Assembly (NCBI GenBank): GCA_023488865.1 | Contig: JAMDDG010000207.1 | Location: forward strand, 1-16,178 | DNA: 16,178 nucleotides | Reading direction: 5' to 3' | From: Bacteroidota bacterium | GTDB taxonomy: Bacteria > Bacteroidota > Bacteroidia > Bacteroidales > Prolixibacteraceae | Shown: piece after piece, positions 8,379-16,088 of the stretch | How the letters are laid out: the number at the start of each line of letters is the position of its first letter | Numbering within the stretch: position 1 is the first letter of the stretch | The notes under the pieces: generated by a model | The model's input: the letters and a program-made list of their open reading frames with translations, nothing else | Database searches by the model: none | What the model was told of the DNA's origin: nothing | Made by a program: the position numbers and the translations under genes

Positions 8379-10211
8379 TTACCAAATAGGATTAGGTGTA
8401 AAATTACGCGTCTTGTAGTTGTCTTCCGTTGTAAACGGGAAGGTGTACATCTCATCTTTCCAGGCAGGCTGGCGATCGGCGGATAAAGGAAGCCTAACGT
8501 ATCTGAATCCTTTAGGATAAATTTTTGCATCATAACCGGCAGGCAGTTTCTCAATGTCCATACCATAAAGAACCTGATTATAAGCTGCAGGTGCATCTAA
8601 CCACCGACGGATATCAAAGTAATAGTGACCCTCAAAACACAACTCAATTATTCGTTCATTCTTTAACCTGTCCATAAATACATCCGGGGTCAAACCGGCA
8701 GGAAGATTAGGCATTCCAACCCTGTTTCTTACCACATTTACTGCCTGTGTTGCCGTGAGTGCCGCACCCGGGGCAATGCCTTTTTCACCTCCATATCCCT
8801 GTGCTGCAGCTTCGGCATAATTCAGGTACAATTCGGCTACACGCATAATCGGATCGGTCAGATTATGACTGGTTGGTACTTTTGTATTTGCATCGTAAAT
8901 TGTCTTTCTCTGATAGTAACCGGTGTGGGTAATGCCCTGAAATGCCGGGTTCAATAGCTCACTGAATATTTGTTTTCCATTAATTATCCCATAATAGATA
9001 TTGGCCGGACTATATCCTGCAACCTCTTTACTTTGGTTATAAATTATACCCCAGGTGAAACGAGGATCCCTGTTGGCATAAGGATCCTGCTCTTTGTAAT
9101 GTCCAAGTGCAACCGCAGCCAGCCTGTCTTCTTCTGTGTTCAGCGGATCACCCCATTGGGTTTCAAACCGGTCAACAAAATTCTGCGTAGGGTCCTCTCC
9201 GGATATTGCATTTTCTTGTTGTGCAAATACCCCGTTGGTCATTGATTGGACATAGCCTGGGGCGCCCGCATACCATGGCCACAATTGCTCATTTGTCCGG
9301 GGTACATTCATAAAATTATTCTTATAAGCTTGCTTCAGAGAGTTTGCATTGGCAACTGTTTGCATGGCGTAACCATTATATTTGGCAACGTCTATTGCTG
9401 TCCAACAAGCTTTTGCAGCATCCTGCCAGTCGGATATCCCGTTTTTATTGTTTTGAGGGCTTGCAGCATAAAGCAAGGCACGGGCTTTCATCCCGAGCGC
9501 CGCTACACCGGTAGGATAAGCCTGCTTGGGATTACTTAGCTGTAGATCAACATCACGCCGCATAATCCCGGCTTTTTTGAAATAGACATAGGCAGTATCA
9601 AAATCCTGGGCAATTTTTATACAGGTTTCATATCTTGTTAACCGTGGAATATCAAACTCGTCCCCCGGCATTAATGCTTTGGTAATATATGGCATTGGCC
9701 CCCATATCCTAAACAGGGCAAAATGTGAATATGCACGGATAAAATGTGCCTGTCCGATAAGGTCATCAATATCCACCTGCTGAGCATCCTGCAATTTATT
9801 AATATTATTAAGCGTTAAATTGCATACCCGGATACACGAAAACATTGCGTATAAAATCGGAATTCCCTTCGCGGAAGTTGGAGCGGCAAATTTATTAATT
9901 ATACCACCCATCTGGCCTCCTTTAATAGTTTGCGATTCATATACGCGACCGTTATCACTCATATCGGTCATTCCATCCCAGGTAAACTCCATATGTAAAG
10001 AGAAATTCAAGGGGTGTGCAGTTTCGATATTGTAATTTTTGGCTCCTTTATAAACCGAATTGAAAAACTTAAGGATATTATCGTATCTCGAGAACACTAT
10101 GTCCGTAGTTAATCCGGCATCAGGCGCTTCATTCAAATATTTCTCCAGACATGCCGGGAAAAAAATCGTAAGTATCCCGGTAAAGGCTATTATTTTTATG
10201 TATTTTTTCAT
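8379..10211 (-). CDS. SusD/RagB-family outer-membrane glycan-binding lipoprotein (first pair)
   Basis: A 610-residue SusD homologue with a lipoprotein signal ending FFPAC (Cys21), followed by LEKYLNEAPDAGLTTDIVF, the common start of mature SusD-like proteins. The central helical segment (IGQAHFIRAYSHFALFRIWG) is the TPR-like SusD core, and NERIIELCFEGHYYFDIRRW (about 518-537) is the C-terminal RagB/SusD signature. It should sit on the cell surface and form the lid of the STN-containing SusC encoded 22 bp upstream. The divergent SusC begins 21 bp downstream. It differs clearly from the second SusD of this locus in sequence between shared motifs, so the two pairs are not a recent duplication. 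Start is the only ATG that gives a lipoprotein signal. Confidence 0.95.
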   Translation of the reverse strand: MKKYIKIIAFTGILTIFFPACLEKYLNEAPDAGLTTDIVFSRYDNILKFFNSVYKGAKNYNIETAHPLNFSLHMEFTWDGMTDMSDNGRVYESQTIKGGQMGGIINKFAAPTSAKGIPILYAMFSCIRVCNLTLNNINKLQDAQQVDIDDLIGQAHFIRAYSHFALFRIWGPMPYITKALMPGDEFDIPRLTRYETCIKIAQDFDTAYVYFKKAGIMRRDVDLQLSNPKQAYPTGVAALGMKARALLYAASPQNNKNGISDWQDAAKACWTAIDVAKYNGYAMQTVANANSLKQAYKNNFMNVPRTNEQLWPWYAGAPGYVQSMTNGVFAQQENAISGEDPTQNFVDRFETQWGDPLNTEEDRLAAVALGHYKEQDPYANRDPRFTWGIIYNQSKEVAGYSPANIYYGIINGKQIFSELLNPAFQGITHTGYYQRKTIYDANTKVPTSHNLTDPIMRVAELYLNYAEAAAQGYGGEKGIAPGAALTATQAVNVVRNRVGMPNLPAGLTPDVFMDRLKNERIIELCFEGHYYFDIRRWLDAPAAYNQVLYGMDIEKLPAGYDAKIYPKGFRYVRLPLSADRQPAWKDEMYTFPFTTEDNYKTRNFTPNPIW

Positions 10212-10233
10212 CTCTTTCTAAATTAATCGGGGT

Positions 10234-13200
10234 TTAAAAACCAATTTTCAATCCAATTTTGATGCTTGACATCTGAGGATAAAAGCCTTGGGTAAAGTCT
10301 TTACGTTCAGGGTCACCTTCAAGCAAATCAGTTAATGTCCAAAGGTTATTCCCGGTCACGTAGGCTGATAAACCAGATATTCCTATTGCCTTTTTCAAAA
10401 ATTCAGGTTTAAAAGTATATGCGATATAAACCTCCTTCAACCTCAGATAATCGGCCTTTCTCCAAAAACGATCCTGTATGAGCGTTTCATATCCGCTTCC
10501 GGCATTGGATGCCCCTCCGCCCCATACGAGATTCAGTATACTGGCATCGCCCATATAGTGAAGTGTTGAATGATTGGCATCGGGATTGGTAGGTGTCCAA
10601 TAATCTAGCTGTGAAGCATGAATACGGTAAGCTCCATTAATGAACTCAACCTCAAATGGCAGGTTGTAGAAGACATACTTTCCGGCATTTCCCATGAAGT
10701 TGAAGGAAAAATCGAAATTTTTATAGGAGCATCCTCCTCCAAAGGAATAGGTTATTGGAGGGTAGTCTGAACCGGCGATGGGATAACGGTCCAAAATTGA
10801 AATTTTGCCATCGGCAAAATAATCTAAAAATTTATAATCACCTACATTTAAATCACTTACAGGTATTGGTATTGCACTGGTGTGAATGTCATCAACTGAA
10901 GTGAAATAACCCGAGCCTATCAGTTCAGCTCCTCTGATCTGACCTCCTAACGGTTTTCCCTGCTCTTTGGCGTATTCCGGAGCGTATTTTGGATCGTCTT
11001 TATAGAGAATACGGTTTTCGTTAAACCCAAAAATTCCTTTAAGGAAAAAACCGAAGTCATTTGTCAATGATTTCTTATACTCAATATCAAGATCATACCC
11101 GTGTTTCTTCATTGATCCAAGGTTTTGATCTTTGAAAGTATTACCAACCATCATGGGAATTGTGGGAGTCAGCAACATATGCGTACGATGTTCATCGAAT
11201 AAATCAATGGTTATGGTCAGATCATTTTTCAGGAATCCAATCTCCAGCCCGATATCTTTTTTCCGGGCCTCTTCCCACTGGGCAACGGGGTTAGCTGCCG
11301 GATCCTCCCGTATATATCCGTTGCCATCAGTGTAATAGTTACTCATGAAAAGCCATCGTGCCGATGCAGCATCGCTACCCACGAGACCATCGGAATAACG
11401 AATTTTTAATTTACTTATAAAAGGAACCCCCTGTTTAAAGAAAGGCTCTTCCGACACGACCCATCCAAATGCTCCGGAAGGGAAAAATCCGAATTTATTG
11501 CCCGGTGCAAACCGTTCTGACCCGGTATATCCGATATTAACCTCTACCAGATACTTATGAGAGTAGTCATAAGTTGCTCTTCCGACAAGTGCTTCATTTA
11601 AAAACGCGAAGTCGGTTCCGGCCTGATTTTTCTGACGATTGATTAATGCCAGGGCAGTAATTCTATGCCTGCCAAATGTATTTGCATAATTTAAAGAACC
11701 CTCGTAATAAAGATCGCGATAATACCCTTTTTCTAATCCTCCCACATTTATATCCAGAGGGTTCAGGTTATATACGTAGTAACCCGACTGGCCGTTTCTA
11801 TACCATGGGTTTACACCGGGTTTGCCTACATCTGCCCAGTTGATTTTATATTGGGGACGAGTGTAATCAGTATATAAAGTCCTCGTATTATAATATGTAC
11901 TAAAAGCTACCTTTCCTTTTAAGGATAAACCCTTGATAATAAAATTGAGTTTCTGATCTAAAAATATATCTGTAAATAATTTGGACCTCAGATATTTATT
12001 AAAGTTCCCCATGGCCAATTGGGTATAAGGATTAGGCATATTTACATTCAAATTGTTTAATGTCAATCGATCCCCTGTGGCATCCGGATAATCGGGGTCT
12101 GGTATGCCATTCACTTTGTCCTCGAGCAACCATGCCGGATAGTAAGTGGGAAAGGAAGCCACCGTTGCAGTGTACATGCTTCGCCAGGGTGAGTTTGTTG
12201 GTTGATTTTTTATACCCGTTTCACCTCCGATATTAAATGACAGCGTTGTTGTTGGTGTCAGGTTAAAATCGAGATTGGTACGATAGTTAAACCGGTCGTA
12301 TTTATAACGGGTATCATCATAGCCATTTACATATCCTTTAAAAAAGGTATTCTCGTTGTAAAAACCCAATGTTCCGAAATACTTTACAAATTTGGTCCCT
12401 CCGGAAATATTGAAATTGGCATCAACGGTTGGCGAAAAAGGCAGGGTCAGTTCTTTGAACCAGTCCACGCTCGGATATTGCAGGGCCTTTAGTGGTGAGG
12501 ATGGATTTTTATATTCATTTAAGGTGCTTTGAGAAATTAATCCGTCAAATCGTTGCCCGTTCATTAATCCTATATTCACCGCTGACATTGTTGTATACGA
12601 ATCAATGAATTTAGGAATCCGGGTGGCTTTCTGCATACCGTAGGAGGCAGAAAAGCTCATAACAGGGGCTCCAATAGTTCCGCGTTTCGTTGTAACAATA
12701 ATAACTCCATTTGCTCCTTTTGCCCCGAACACTGCTGTGGCGCTGGCATCTTTCAATACTGAAATTGTGGCGACCTCATTAGGATCGAGATCTTTGAAGT
12801 CGCGTTCGACCCCATCAACAAGGACTAATGGCTGGGAACCGTTCCAACTTGAAAGACCACGGATGATAATTTGAGAAGCATTGGCTCCCGGCTCACCGGC
12901 CTGCTGAATTGTTAATACCCCCGATAATTTACCGGAAATTGCGTTAGTAACATTAGAGATACCAGATTTAACAAGGGCTGCACTGTTCACCTGAGTGATA
13001 GCGCCAACAACACTCTCTTTTTTCTGGACACCATATCCGACTACTATCACATCCCCGAGGTCAACAGAAACCTCATCGAGGGCAATAACAAATTTTGTTT
13101 TGTTGCCAATCATGATTTCCTGCGATTTCATACCTATAAACGAAAACACCAGTGTTTTGGCATCGGCAGGAACAGATAACCCGAACTGTCCATCTACATC

Positions 13201-13707
13201 AGTGATTGTGCCAAGTGTGGTTCCTTTCACAATCACGGTTACTCCGGGCAAGGGAAGTCCTTTGCTGTCTTTTACAGTACCGGAGATTTCTTTTTTGAGG
13301 GGCTGTTGCAACGTTGGTATATTAGGTAACACCACAACAGGTTCCTTTCCCTTTTTGAGAACAACCGCTTTGTGAACAATTTCATAGTCGAGATTTGTGC
13401 CCTTAAGACATTGATCGAGTGTGCTTTCTATACTTGCCTTTTCTAACTCGACTTTTGAAATAATTACGTCCGTTACATCATCAGGACTGTAAAAGAAAGT
13501 ATACTCTGTCTGTTTCTGGATTTCCTTAATCACCTCATCCAGCCTGACATCATGCATAGAAAGATGGATGTTCGCTTGCTGGGAATAAACATTGGCCGAG
13601 ACCTCCAAAAATCCAGCTAAAAGAAAAAAACTCATAAGTTTCATCACACGAATGAATTTTGGGATGCTTTCCCGGGAAGGAAAGGCATCCCATCGTTTTT
13701 TTTTCAT
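10234..13707 (-). CDS. SusC/RagA-family TonB-dependent transporter with N-terminal STN signalling domain
   Basis: From ATG 13707 this is a 1157-residue outer-membrane barrel. It has a long SusC-type signal (MKKKRWDAF... to ANVYS/QQ, about 1-42) and a secretin/TonB N-terminal (STN) domain (about 49-115), which in such receptors contacts a FecR-type anti-sigma factor. A carboxypeptidase-regulatory-like domain (ISGTVKDSKGLPLPGVTVIV, from 141), a TonB-box region DVIVVGYG (219-226) and the plug (PLVLVDGVERDFKDLDP; KDASATAVFGAKGANGVIIV) follow. The last residues, IGLKIGF, end in Phe as expected for barrel assembly. The frame extends to an ATG at 13761, but those 18 residues lie before a complete signal peptide, so 13707 is preferred. 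It is 86 bp beyond the anti-sigma gene and 22 bp before its SusD. It is the likely sensor as well as importer, giving positive feedback through the sigma/anti-sigma pair upstream. Confidence 0.96.
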   Translation of the reverse strand: MKKKRWDAFPSRESIPKFIRVMKLMSFFLLAGFLEVSANVYSQQANIHLSMHDVRLDEVIKEIQKQTEYTFFYSPDDVTDVIISKVELEKASIESTLDQCLKGTNLDYEIVHKAVVLKKGKEPVVVLPNIPTLQQPLKKEISGTVKDSKGLPLPGVTVIVKGTTLGTITDVDGQFGLSVPADAKTLVFSFIGMKSQEIMIGNKTKFVIALDEVSVDLGDVIVVGYGVQKKESVVGAITQVNSAALVKSGISNVTNAISGKLSGVLTIQQAGEPGANASQIIIRGLSSWNGSQPLVLVDGVERDFKDLDPNEVATISVLKDASATAVFGAKGANGVIIVTTKRGTIGAPVMSFSASYGMQKATRIPKFIDSYTTMSAVNIGLMNGQRFDGLISQSTLNEYKNPSSPLKALQYPSVDWFKELTLPFSPTVDANFNISGGTKFVKYFGTLGFYNENTFFKGYVNGYDDTRYKYDRFNYRTNLDFNLTPTTTLSFNIGGETGIKNQPTNSPWRSMYTATVASFPTYYPAWLLEDKVNGIPDPDYPDATGDRLTLNNLNVNMPNPYTQLAMGNFNKYLRSKLFTDIFLDQKLNFIIKGLSLKGKVAFSTYYNTRTLYTDYTRPQYKINWADVGKPGVNPWYRNGQSGYYVYNLNPLDINVGGLEKGYYRDLYYEGSLNYANTFGRHRITALALINRQKNQAGTDFAFLNEALVGRATYDYSHKYLVEVNIGYTGSERFAPGNKFGFFPSGAFGWVVSEEPFFKQGVPFISKLKIRYSDGLVGSDAASARWLFMSNYYTDGNGYIREDPAANPVAQWEEARKKDIGLEIGFLKNDLTITIDLFDEHRTHMLLTPTIPMMVGNTFKDQNLGSMKKHGYDLDIEYKKSLTNDFGFFLKGIFGFNENRILYKDDPKYAPEYAKEQGKPLGGQIRGAELIGSGYFTSVDDIHTSAIPIPVSDLNVGDYKFLDYFADGKISILDRYPIAGSDYPPITYSFGGGCSYKNFDFSFNFMGNAGKYVFYNLPFEVEFINGAYRIHASQLDYWTPTNPDANHSTLHYMGDASILNLVWGGGASNAGSGYETLIQDRFWRKADYLRLKEVYIAYTFKPEFLKKAIGISGLSAYVTGNNLWTLTDLLEGDPERKDFTQGFYPQMSSIKIGLKIGF

Positions 13708-13714
13708 ACATTTG
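13707..13714 (+). promoter_or_regulatory. Candidate -7 box (TAnnTTTG) for a plus-strand antisense transcript
   Basis: TACATTTG matches the Bacteroidota TAnnTTTG -7 element exactly and overlaps the complement of the first susC start codon. No TTTG is found about 19 bp upstream on this strand, so only half of the promoter is supported. Its value is its position about 50 bp before a plus-strand terminator-like hairpin. A chance match is possible. Confidence 0.35.
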
Positions 13715-13721
13715 CGTTTTA

Positions 13722-13803
13722 GGTTTACAACTAAATATTTCTGTACAACCAGAAATGTCATTTACAGGAGATGTTCGCAGCATCTCCTGTTTTTCATATT
13801 TTT
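13722..13803 (+). ncRNA. Candidate antisense small RNA over the first susC leader
   Basis: I infer a transcript of roughly 75-80 nt on the plus strand, opposite the leader of the STN-bearing susC. The parts seen are a TAnnTTTG box at 13707-13714, a small hairpin at 13738-13755 (TTTCTG/CAGAAA, 6-nt loop), and a 10-bp hairpin at 13764-13790 followed by a T-rich tail. The 5' end is estimated from the box and the 3' end from the tail. Cis-antisense RNAs next to susC genes in sigma/anti-sigma-controlled loci are known in Bacteroides (DonS of B. fragilis is the model), and there they repress the operon. The layout here fits, but the lack of a -33 element keeps this tentative. The same hairpins could act instead as leader structures of the susC message. 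Confidence 0.4.
13764..13803 (+). terminator. Hairpin with T-rich tail, terminator-like on the plus strand
   Basis: ACAGGAGATG (13764-13773) pairs perfectly with CATCTCCTGT (13781-13790) across a 7-nt loop. On the plus strand it is followed by TTTTCATATTTTT, a plausible intrinsic terminator tail. On the minus strand, where the genes run, the stem sits 3 nt after the anti-sigma stop codon and is followed by AAATGACATTTC. That is not U-rich, so it would not be a classic terminator between the anti-sigma gene and susC. It could be a message-stabilising or processing hairpin there. Confidence 0.55.
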
Positions 13804-14984
13804 GAAAACAATACTTCTTTACCTGTTACCGAAACCTTAACCTTTCCAGTCTCCCTTAGAATGTCAAGTATCGGATCAATACTTTTGTACTTGTTTAATC
13901 CCCCTTCAAACCTTATCTTTTTTAAGGATTCATCTTCAAACCGATAATCAAAATCATACCATCTCGAAAGTGTTTTTATAATTTCATCTAAAGGCTGGTT
14001 GGTGAAAGAGTATTTACCTGTTGTCCATTGCACGACTTGTTTTACGTCAACTTTCTGAATTACGATCCCGGTAGTGGACGGATCATAAACTGCCTGCTGG
14101 TCGGGCTCGAGAAAACTTACATTTGAAGACTGAATACCAGAATTAAGCTTGACCTTTCCTTCGATTAGTGTCGTGAATGACTGATTATCATCAGGATACG
14201 CCTTGATATTGAATATAGTACCCAAAACCTCAACCTTCAATCCCTTTATTGATACAATGAAGGGCTTTGATTTGTCTTTTGCCACCTCAAAACATGCTTC
14301 ACCTTCAAGGGTTAATTCTCTTGTCTTACCGGTGAAGTTGACAGGGAATACCAATTTACTCATTGAATTTACTGATACCCTGGTACCGTCCGAAAGGACC
14401 AAGGTATACTCTCCTCCACGGGGTACAATCAATGTATTAAAAAGTGTTTTCTTCCTGTTTTTGGAAGGGCCTTCGGCATAACTCAATTCTTTAATGGTGT
14501 TTTTGATGACTGTTCCGTCATTTTCCACCAGATTTCGTGTAGAATCGTTGGACAGGCTCACATTTTTCCCATTTGCCAAAACTAAAACAGCATGGCTGCC
14601 CCCCGGTGTTATTTGAGAAATTGGGTGGGTTATTTTATCTGTTTTCCCATTCAAATACCAATAGGCAGTTACCCCAATTAAAACAGGGATCATGATTGCT
14701 GCGGCATATCTAATCAGCAGTGGTATTAAGCGACTTCTTTGCTTGGTAATCAATCCTTTTGAAACCTTATTCCATGCTTTTTGGGTATCGAAACTTTCAT
14801 AAAGCGAATTCCGGGCAGAGAGGTTATTATAGTCCGCGATTCTTCGGTAAAGCTGTTGATTTCGCTCAGAACTGCAGATCCACTTTTCCAGCTTCTCTTT
14901 TTCAAGTTGGTTTAACTTACCGGTCCTGTCACGGGCAATTAATTCAGAAAATTCGAGGATTATATTTATTTTTTTCATTGTCAT
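13794..14984 (-). CDS. FecR-family anti-sigma factor with DUF4974 domain
   Basis: A 396-residue inner-membrane anti-sigma factor. The cytoplasmic N-terminal part (1-85) would bind the ECF sigma factor. A single transmembrane segment lies at about 86-111 (LIPLLIRYAAAIMIPVLIGV). The periplasmic part has a FecR domain (about 185-285: VPRGGEYTLVLSDGTRV, ELTLEGEACFEVAKD, VEVLGTIFNIKAY) and a C-terminal DUF4974 region (about 320-392: WTTGKYSFTNQPLDEIIKTL). The latter is thought to receive the signal from the STN domain of a cognate SusC, here encoded immediately downstream. The start at 14984 is followed two codons later by a second ATG (14978), and either could be used; no Shine-Dalgarno sequence is seen. 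It is separated from the sigma gene by 339 bp containing a repeat, a larger gap than usual for such pairs, so it may also have its own promoter. Confidence 0.95.
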   Translation of the reverse strand: MTMKKINIILEFSELIARDRTGKLNQLEKEKLEKWICSSERNQQLYRRIADYNNLSARNSLYESFDTQKAWNKVSKGLITKQRSRLIPLLIRYAAAIMIPVLIGVTAYWYLNGKTDKITHPISQITPGGSHAVLVLANGKNVSLSNDSTRNLVENDGTVIKNTIKELSYAEGPSKNRKKTLFNTLIVPRGGEYTLVLSDGTRVSVNSMSKLVFPVNFTGKTRELTLEGEACFEVAKDKSKPFIVSIKGLKVEVLGTIFNIKAYPDDNQSFTTLIEGKVKLNSGIQSSNVSFLEPDQQAVYDPSTTGIVIQKVDVKQVVQWTTGKYSFTNQPLDEIIKTLSRWYDFDYRFEDESLKKIRFEGGLNKYKSIDPILDILRETGKVKVSVTGKEVLFSKI

Positions 14985-15044
14985 TTTAGGAAAAAAATTT
15001 AAAATGAAGGATGATAACCCGCAAAACCCACTTCAACGTTCATT

Positions 15045-15052
15045 CAAAACTA
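15045..15052 (-). promoter_or_regulatory. Candidate -7 promoter box upstream of the anti-sigma gene
   Basis: On the minus strand the sequence TAGTTTTG matches TAnnTTTG, 61 bp before the anti-sigma start. The nearest TTTG upstream lies 15 bp away, closer than the usual 19-21, so the -33 half is poor. If active it would let the anti-sigma and sus genes be transcribed without reading through the repeat at 15131-15266. Support is limited to one box. Confidence 0.3.
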
Positions 15053-15130
15053 TTCTTTTAAACAAAACAAATGAAAAGGGAAATCGGGTGAATGGAAGCT
15101 GGTTTTAATTAGTCATTTTCGCAGGGTTCA

Positions 15131-15266
15131 TTCATTGCCGTTGGCTTCAGCCAACGGAGGCAAGAAAAATCCAAGACCGGGCTTTAGCCAAACCTGACAA
15201 TTATTTGGCTGAAGCCGGGTACTCACAATATTTATCTCTCCGTTGGCTGAAGCCAACGGCAATGAA
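15131..15266. repeat. Nested palindromic (REP/BIME-like) repeat between sigma and anti-sigma genes
   Basis: The 339-bp gap 14985-15323 holds no gene but contains a symmetrical element. Its two 28-nt ends (15131-15158 and 15239-15266) are perfect inverted repeats, and each is itself a hairpin (CCGTTGGCT / AGCCAACGG with a 2-nt gap). Inside lies a second inverted pair (15176-15192 with 15204-15220, 15 of 17 positions matching). All four arms share a GGCTTCAGCC-like core or its complement. This resembles dispersed REP/BIME-type extragenic repeats mobilised by REP-associated transposases; no transposase is present here. In RNA it would fold strongly on either strand and could reduce read-through or protect message ends. 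No target-site duplication was recognised. Confidence 0.85.
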
Positions 15267-15323
15267 ACGGGGCAAGATCAAAAATTGGCGAAATTAAAGA
15301 ACGATAAAAGATTGAAAGATTAT

Positions 15324-15884
15324 TTACTTCAGAAAATAACTAATCAAAAACAAAACGAAAATATGATCCTTTAATTGAGTACGCAATTCTTTGTACGCAT
15401 TCTTTTTCAGCGTCTTAACAGTATTTACTGAAATTTTCAACTGATCGGCAATCTCCTGATTCTTATTGCCTTCCATGCTAAGCCAAACAATTTTGCGACT
15501 TTGAGGAGCCAGATTGTTGACTGATTTGTGAAGAATTCTGTAAGTCTCTTCTTCCAAAACCATTTCATAAAAATAGTCTTCAGATGAAATTTCATCCTTC
15601 AAAATATTTTTATGAATAGTACTAAGTTTTATATTGTTTAAACACTTGTTGCGGGTTACCGTATAAATGAACCCTTTCATGGCTTTTATGTCCATGAATT
15701 TATCCTTCCGCACCCAAAATTCACAAAATGCCTCTTGCGCAATATCTTCACATAGTTTAGTATCCTTCAAATACTTTTGTGCAAAAACACACACAGAAGG
15801 ATAGAAACCTTCAAAAAACTTTTTGAAGGCTTGTATATCATCTTTGTTACTAAGTAAACCAGTTAGTGAGGGATCAGCTTCCAT
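15324..15884 (-). CDS. ECF sigma-70 factor (FecI-like, Bacteroidota PUL type)
   Basis: A 186-residue extracytoplasmic-function sigma factor. Region 2 spans about 18-87 (FKKFFEGFYPSVCVFAQKYL, CEDIAQEAFCEFW, GFIYTVTRNKCLNNIK), the core-binding and -10-recognition part. Region 4 spans about 122-172 (LAPQSRKIVWLSMEGNKNQEIA, KISVNTVKTLKKNAYKEL), a helix-turn-helix for the -35 region. A hydrophobic tail (IFVLFLISYFLK) closes the protein, as often in this group. The frame is open to a TTG at 15905, but that codon lies inside the -7 box of the promoter, so ATG 15884 is chosen. The anti-sigma gene follows, and it should hold this protein at the membrane until the SusC/FecR signal releases it. Its own gene has a housekeeping-type promoter, so basal supply is independent of itself. 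Confidence 0.94.
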   Translation of the reverse strand: MEADPSLTGLLSNKDDIQAFKKFFEGFYPSVCVFAQKYLKDTKLCEDIAQEAFCEFWVRKDKFMDIKAMKGFIYTVTRNKCLNNIKLSTIHKNILKDEISSEDYFYEMVLEEETYRILHKSVNNLAPQSRKIVWLSMEGNKNQEIADQLKISVNTVKTLKKNAYKELRTQLKDHIFVLFLISYFLK

Positions 15885-15902
15885 AAGTCCAAACGTAGGG
15901 AT

Positions 15903-15933
15903 CAAATATACCTTTTTTACAAATTAAGACAAA
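15903..15933 (-). promoter_or_regulatory. Housekeeping promoter of the ECF sigma gene (TTTG-N19-TAnnTTTG)
   Basis: On the minus strand, TTTG (15930-15933) is followed after exactly 19 nt by TATATTTG (15903-15910). This is the Bacteroidota primary-sigma consensus in both halves and in spacing. Transcription should start near 15896, leaving a leader of about 12 nt before ATG 15884. A small inverted repeat, AACCCT (15932-15937) / AGGGTT (15945-15950), overlaps the -33 side, and AAGTTG occurs at 15939-15944 and again at 15959-15964. A regulator could bind there, but this is speculative. Confidence 0.75.
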
Positions 15934-16011
15934 CCCTTAAGTTGAGGGTTAGATCAACAAGTTGGAAAAAATGTAATAATCATGAGATCACGGAGTGATG
16001 CCCTTCCATTG

Positions 16012-16061
16012 CTATAAAAATAATAAAGGGGGGTAGTGCACAATTGCAATACCCCCCTTTA
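16012..16061 (-). terminator. Intrinsic terminator of the upstream gene
   Basis: A perfect 12-bp stem is formed by 16024-16035 (TAAAGGGGGGTA) and 16050-16061 (TACCCCCCTTTA). It extends past one G/A mismatch into a further 4-bp TGCA/TGCA stem with a CAAT loop. On the minus strand it is followed by TTATTTTTATAG, a U-rich tail, and it lies 27 nt after the stop of the gene ending at 16089. It therefore separates that gene from the sigma promoter. The plus-strand side has only a weak T content, so it looks chiefly minus-directed. Confidence 0.8.
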
Positions 16062-16088
16062 TCAGTTTGTCCTTATAACAGTCTTGAT

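Noticed and set aside
8354..8596. An 80-residue minus-strand ORF overlapping the end of the first susD
   Set aside because: It is out of frame within a strong SusD coding region, shows no recognisable domain, and needs no separate explanation.
13592..13840. Plus-strand ORF over the susC leader that could compete with the antisense RNA idea as a small protein gene
   Set aside because: The translation is the complement of the susC signal-peptide region and the anti-sigma end, with low-complexity composition and no plausible start context.
15905..15905. TTG at 15905 as the sigma factor start, giving 193 residues
   Set aside because: That codon overlaps the -7 promoter box, so it would not be in the transcript; ATG 15884 begins just after the expected transcription start.
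15987..15999. ATCAC-GGA-GTGAT hairpin upstream of the sigma promoter as a regulatory or repeat element
   Set aside because: A 5-bp stem with a 3-nt loop in a short window can occur by chance, and it has no partner or link to the promoter boxes.
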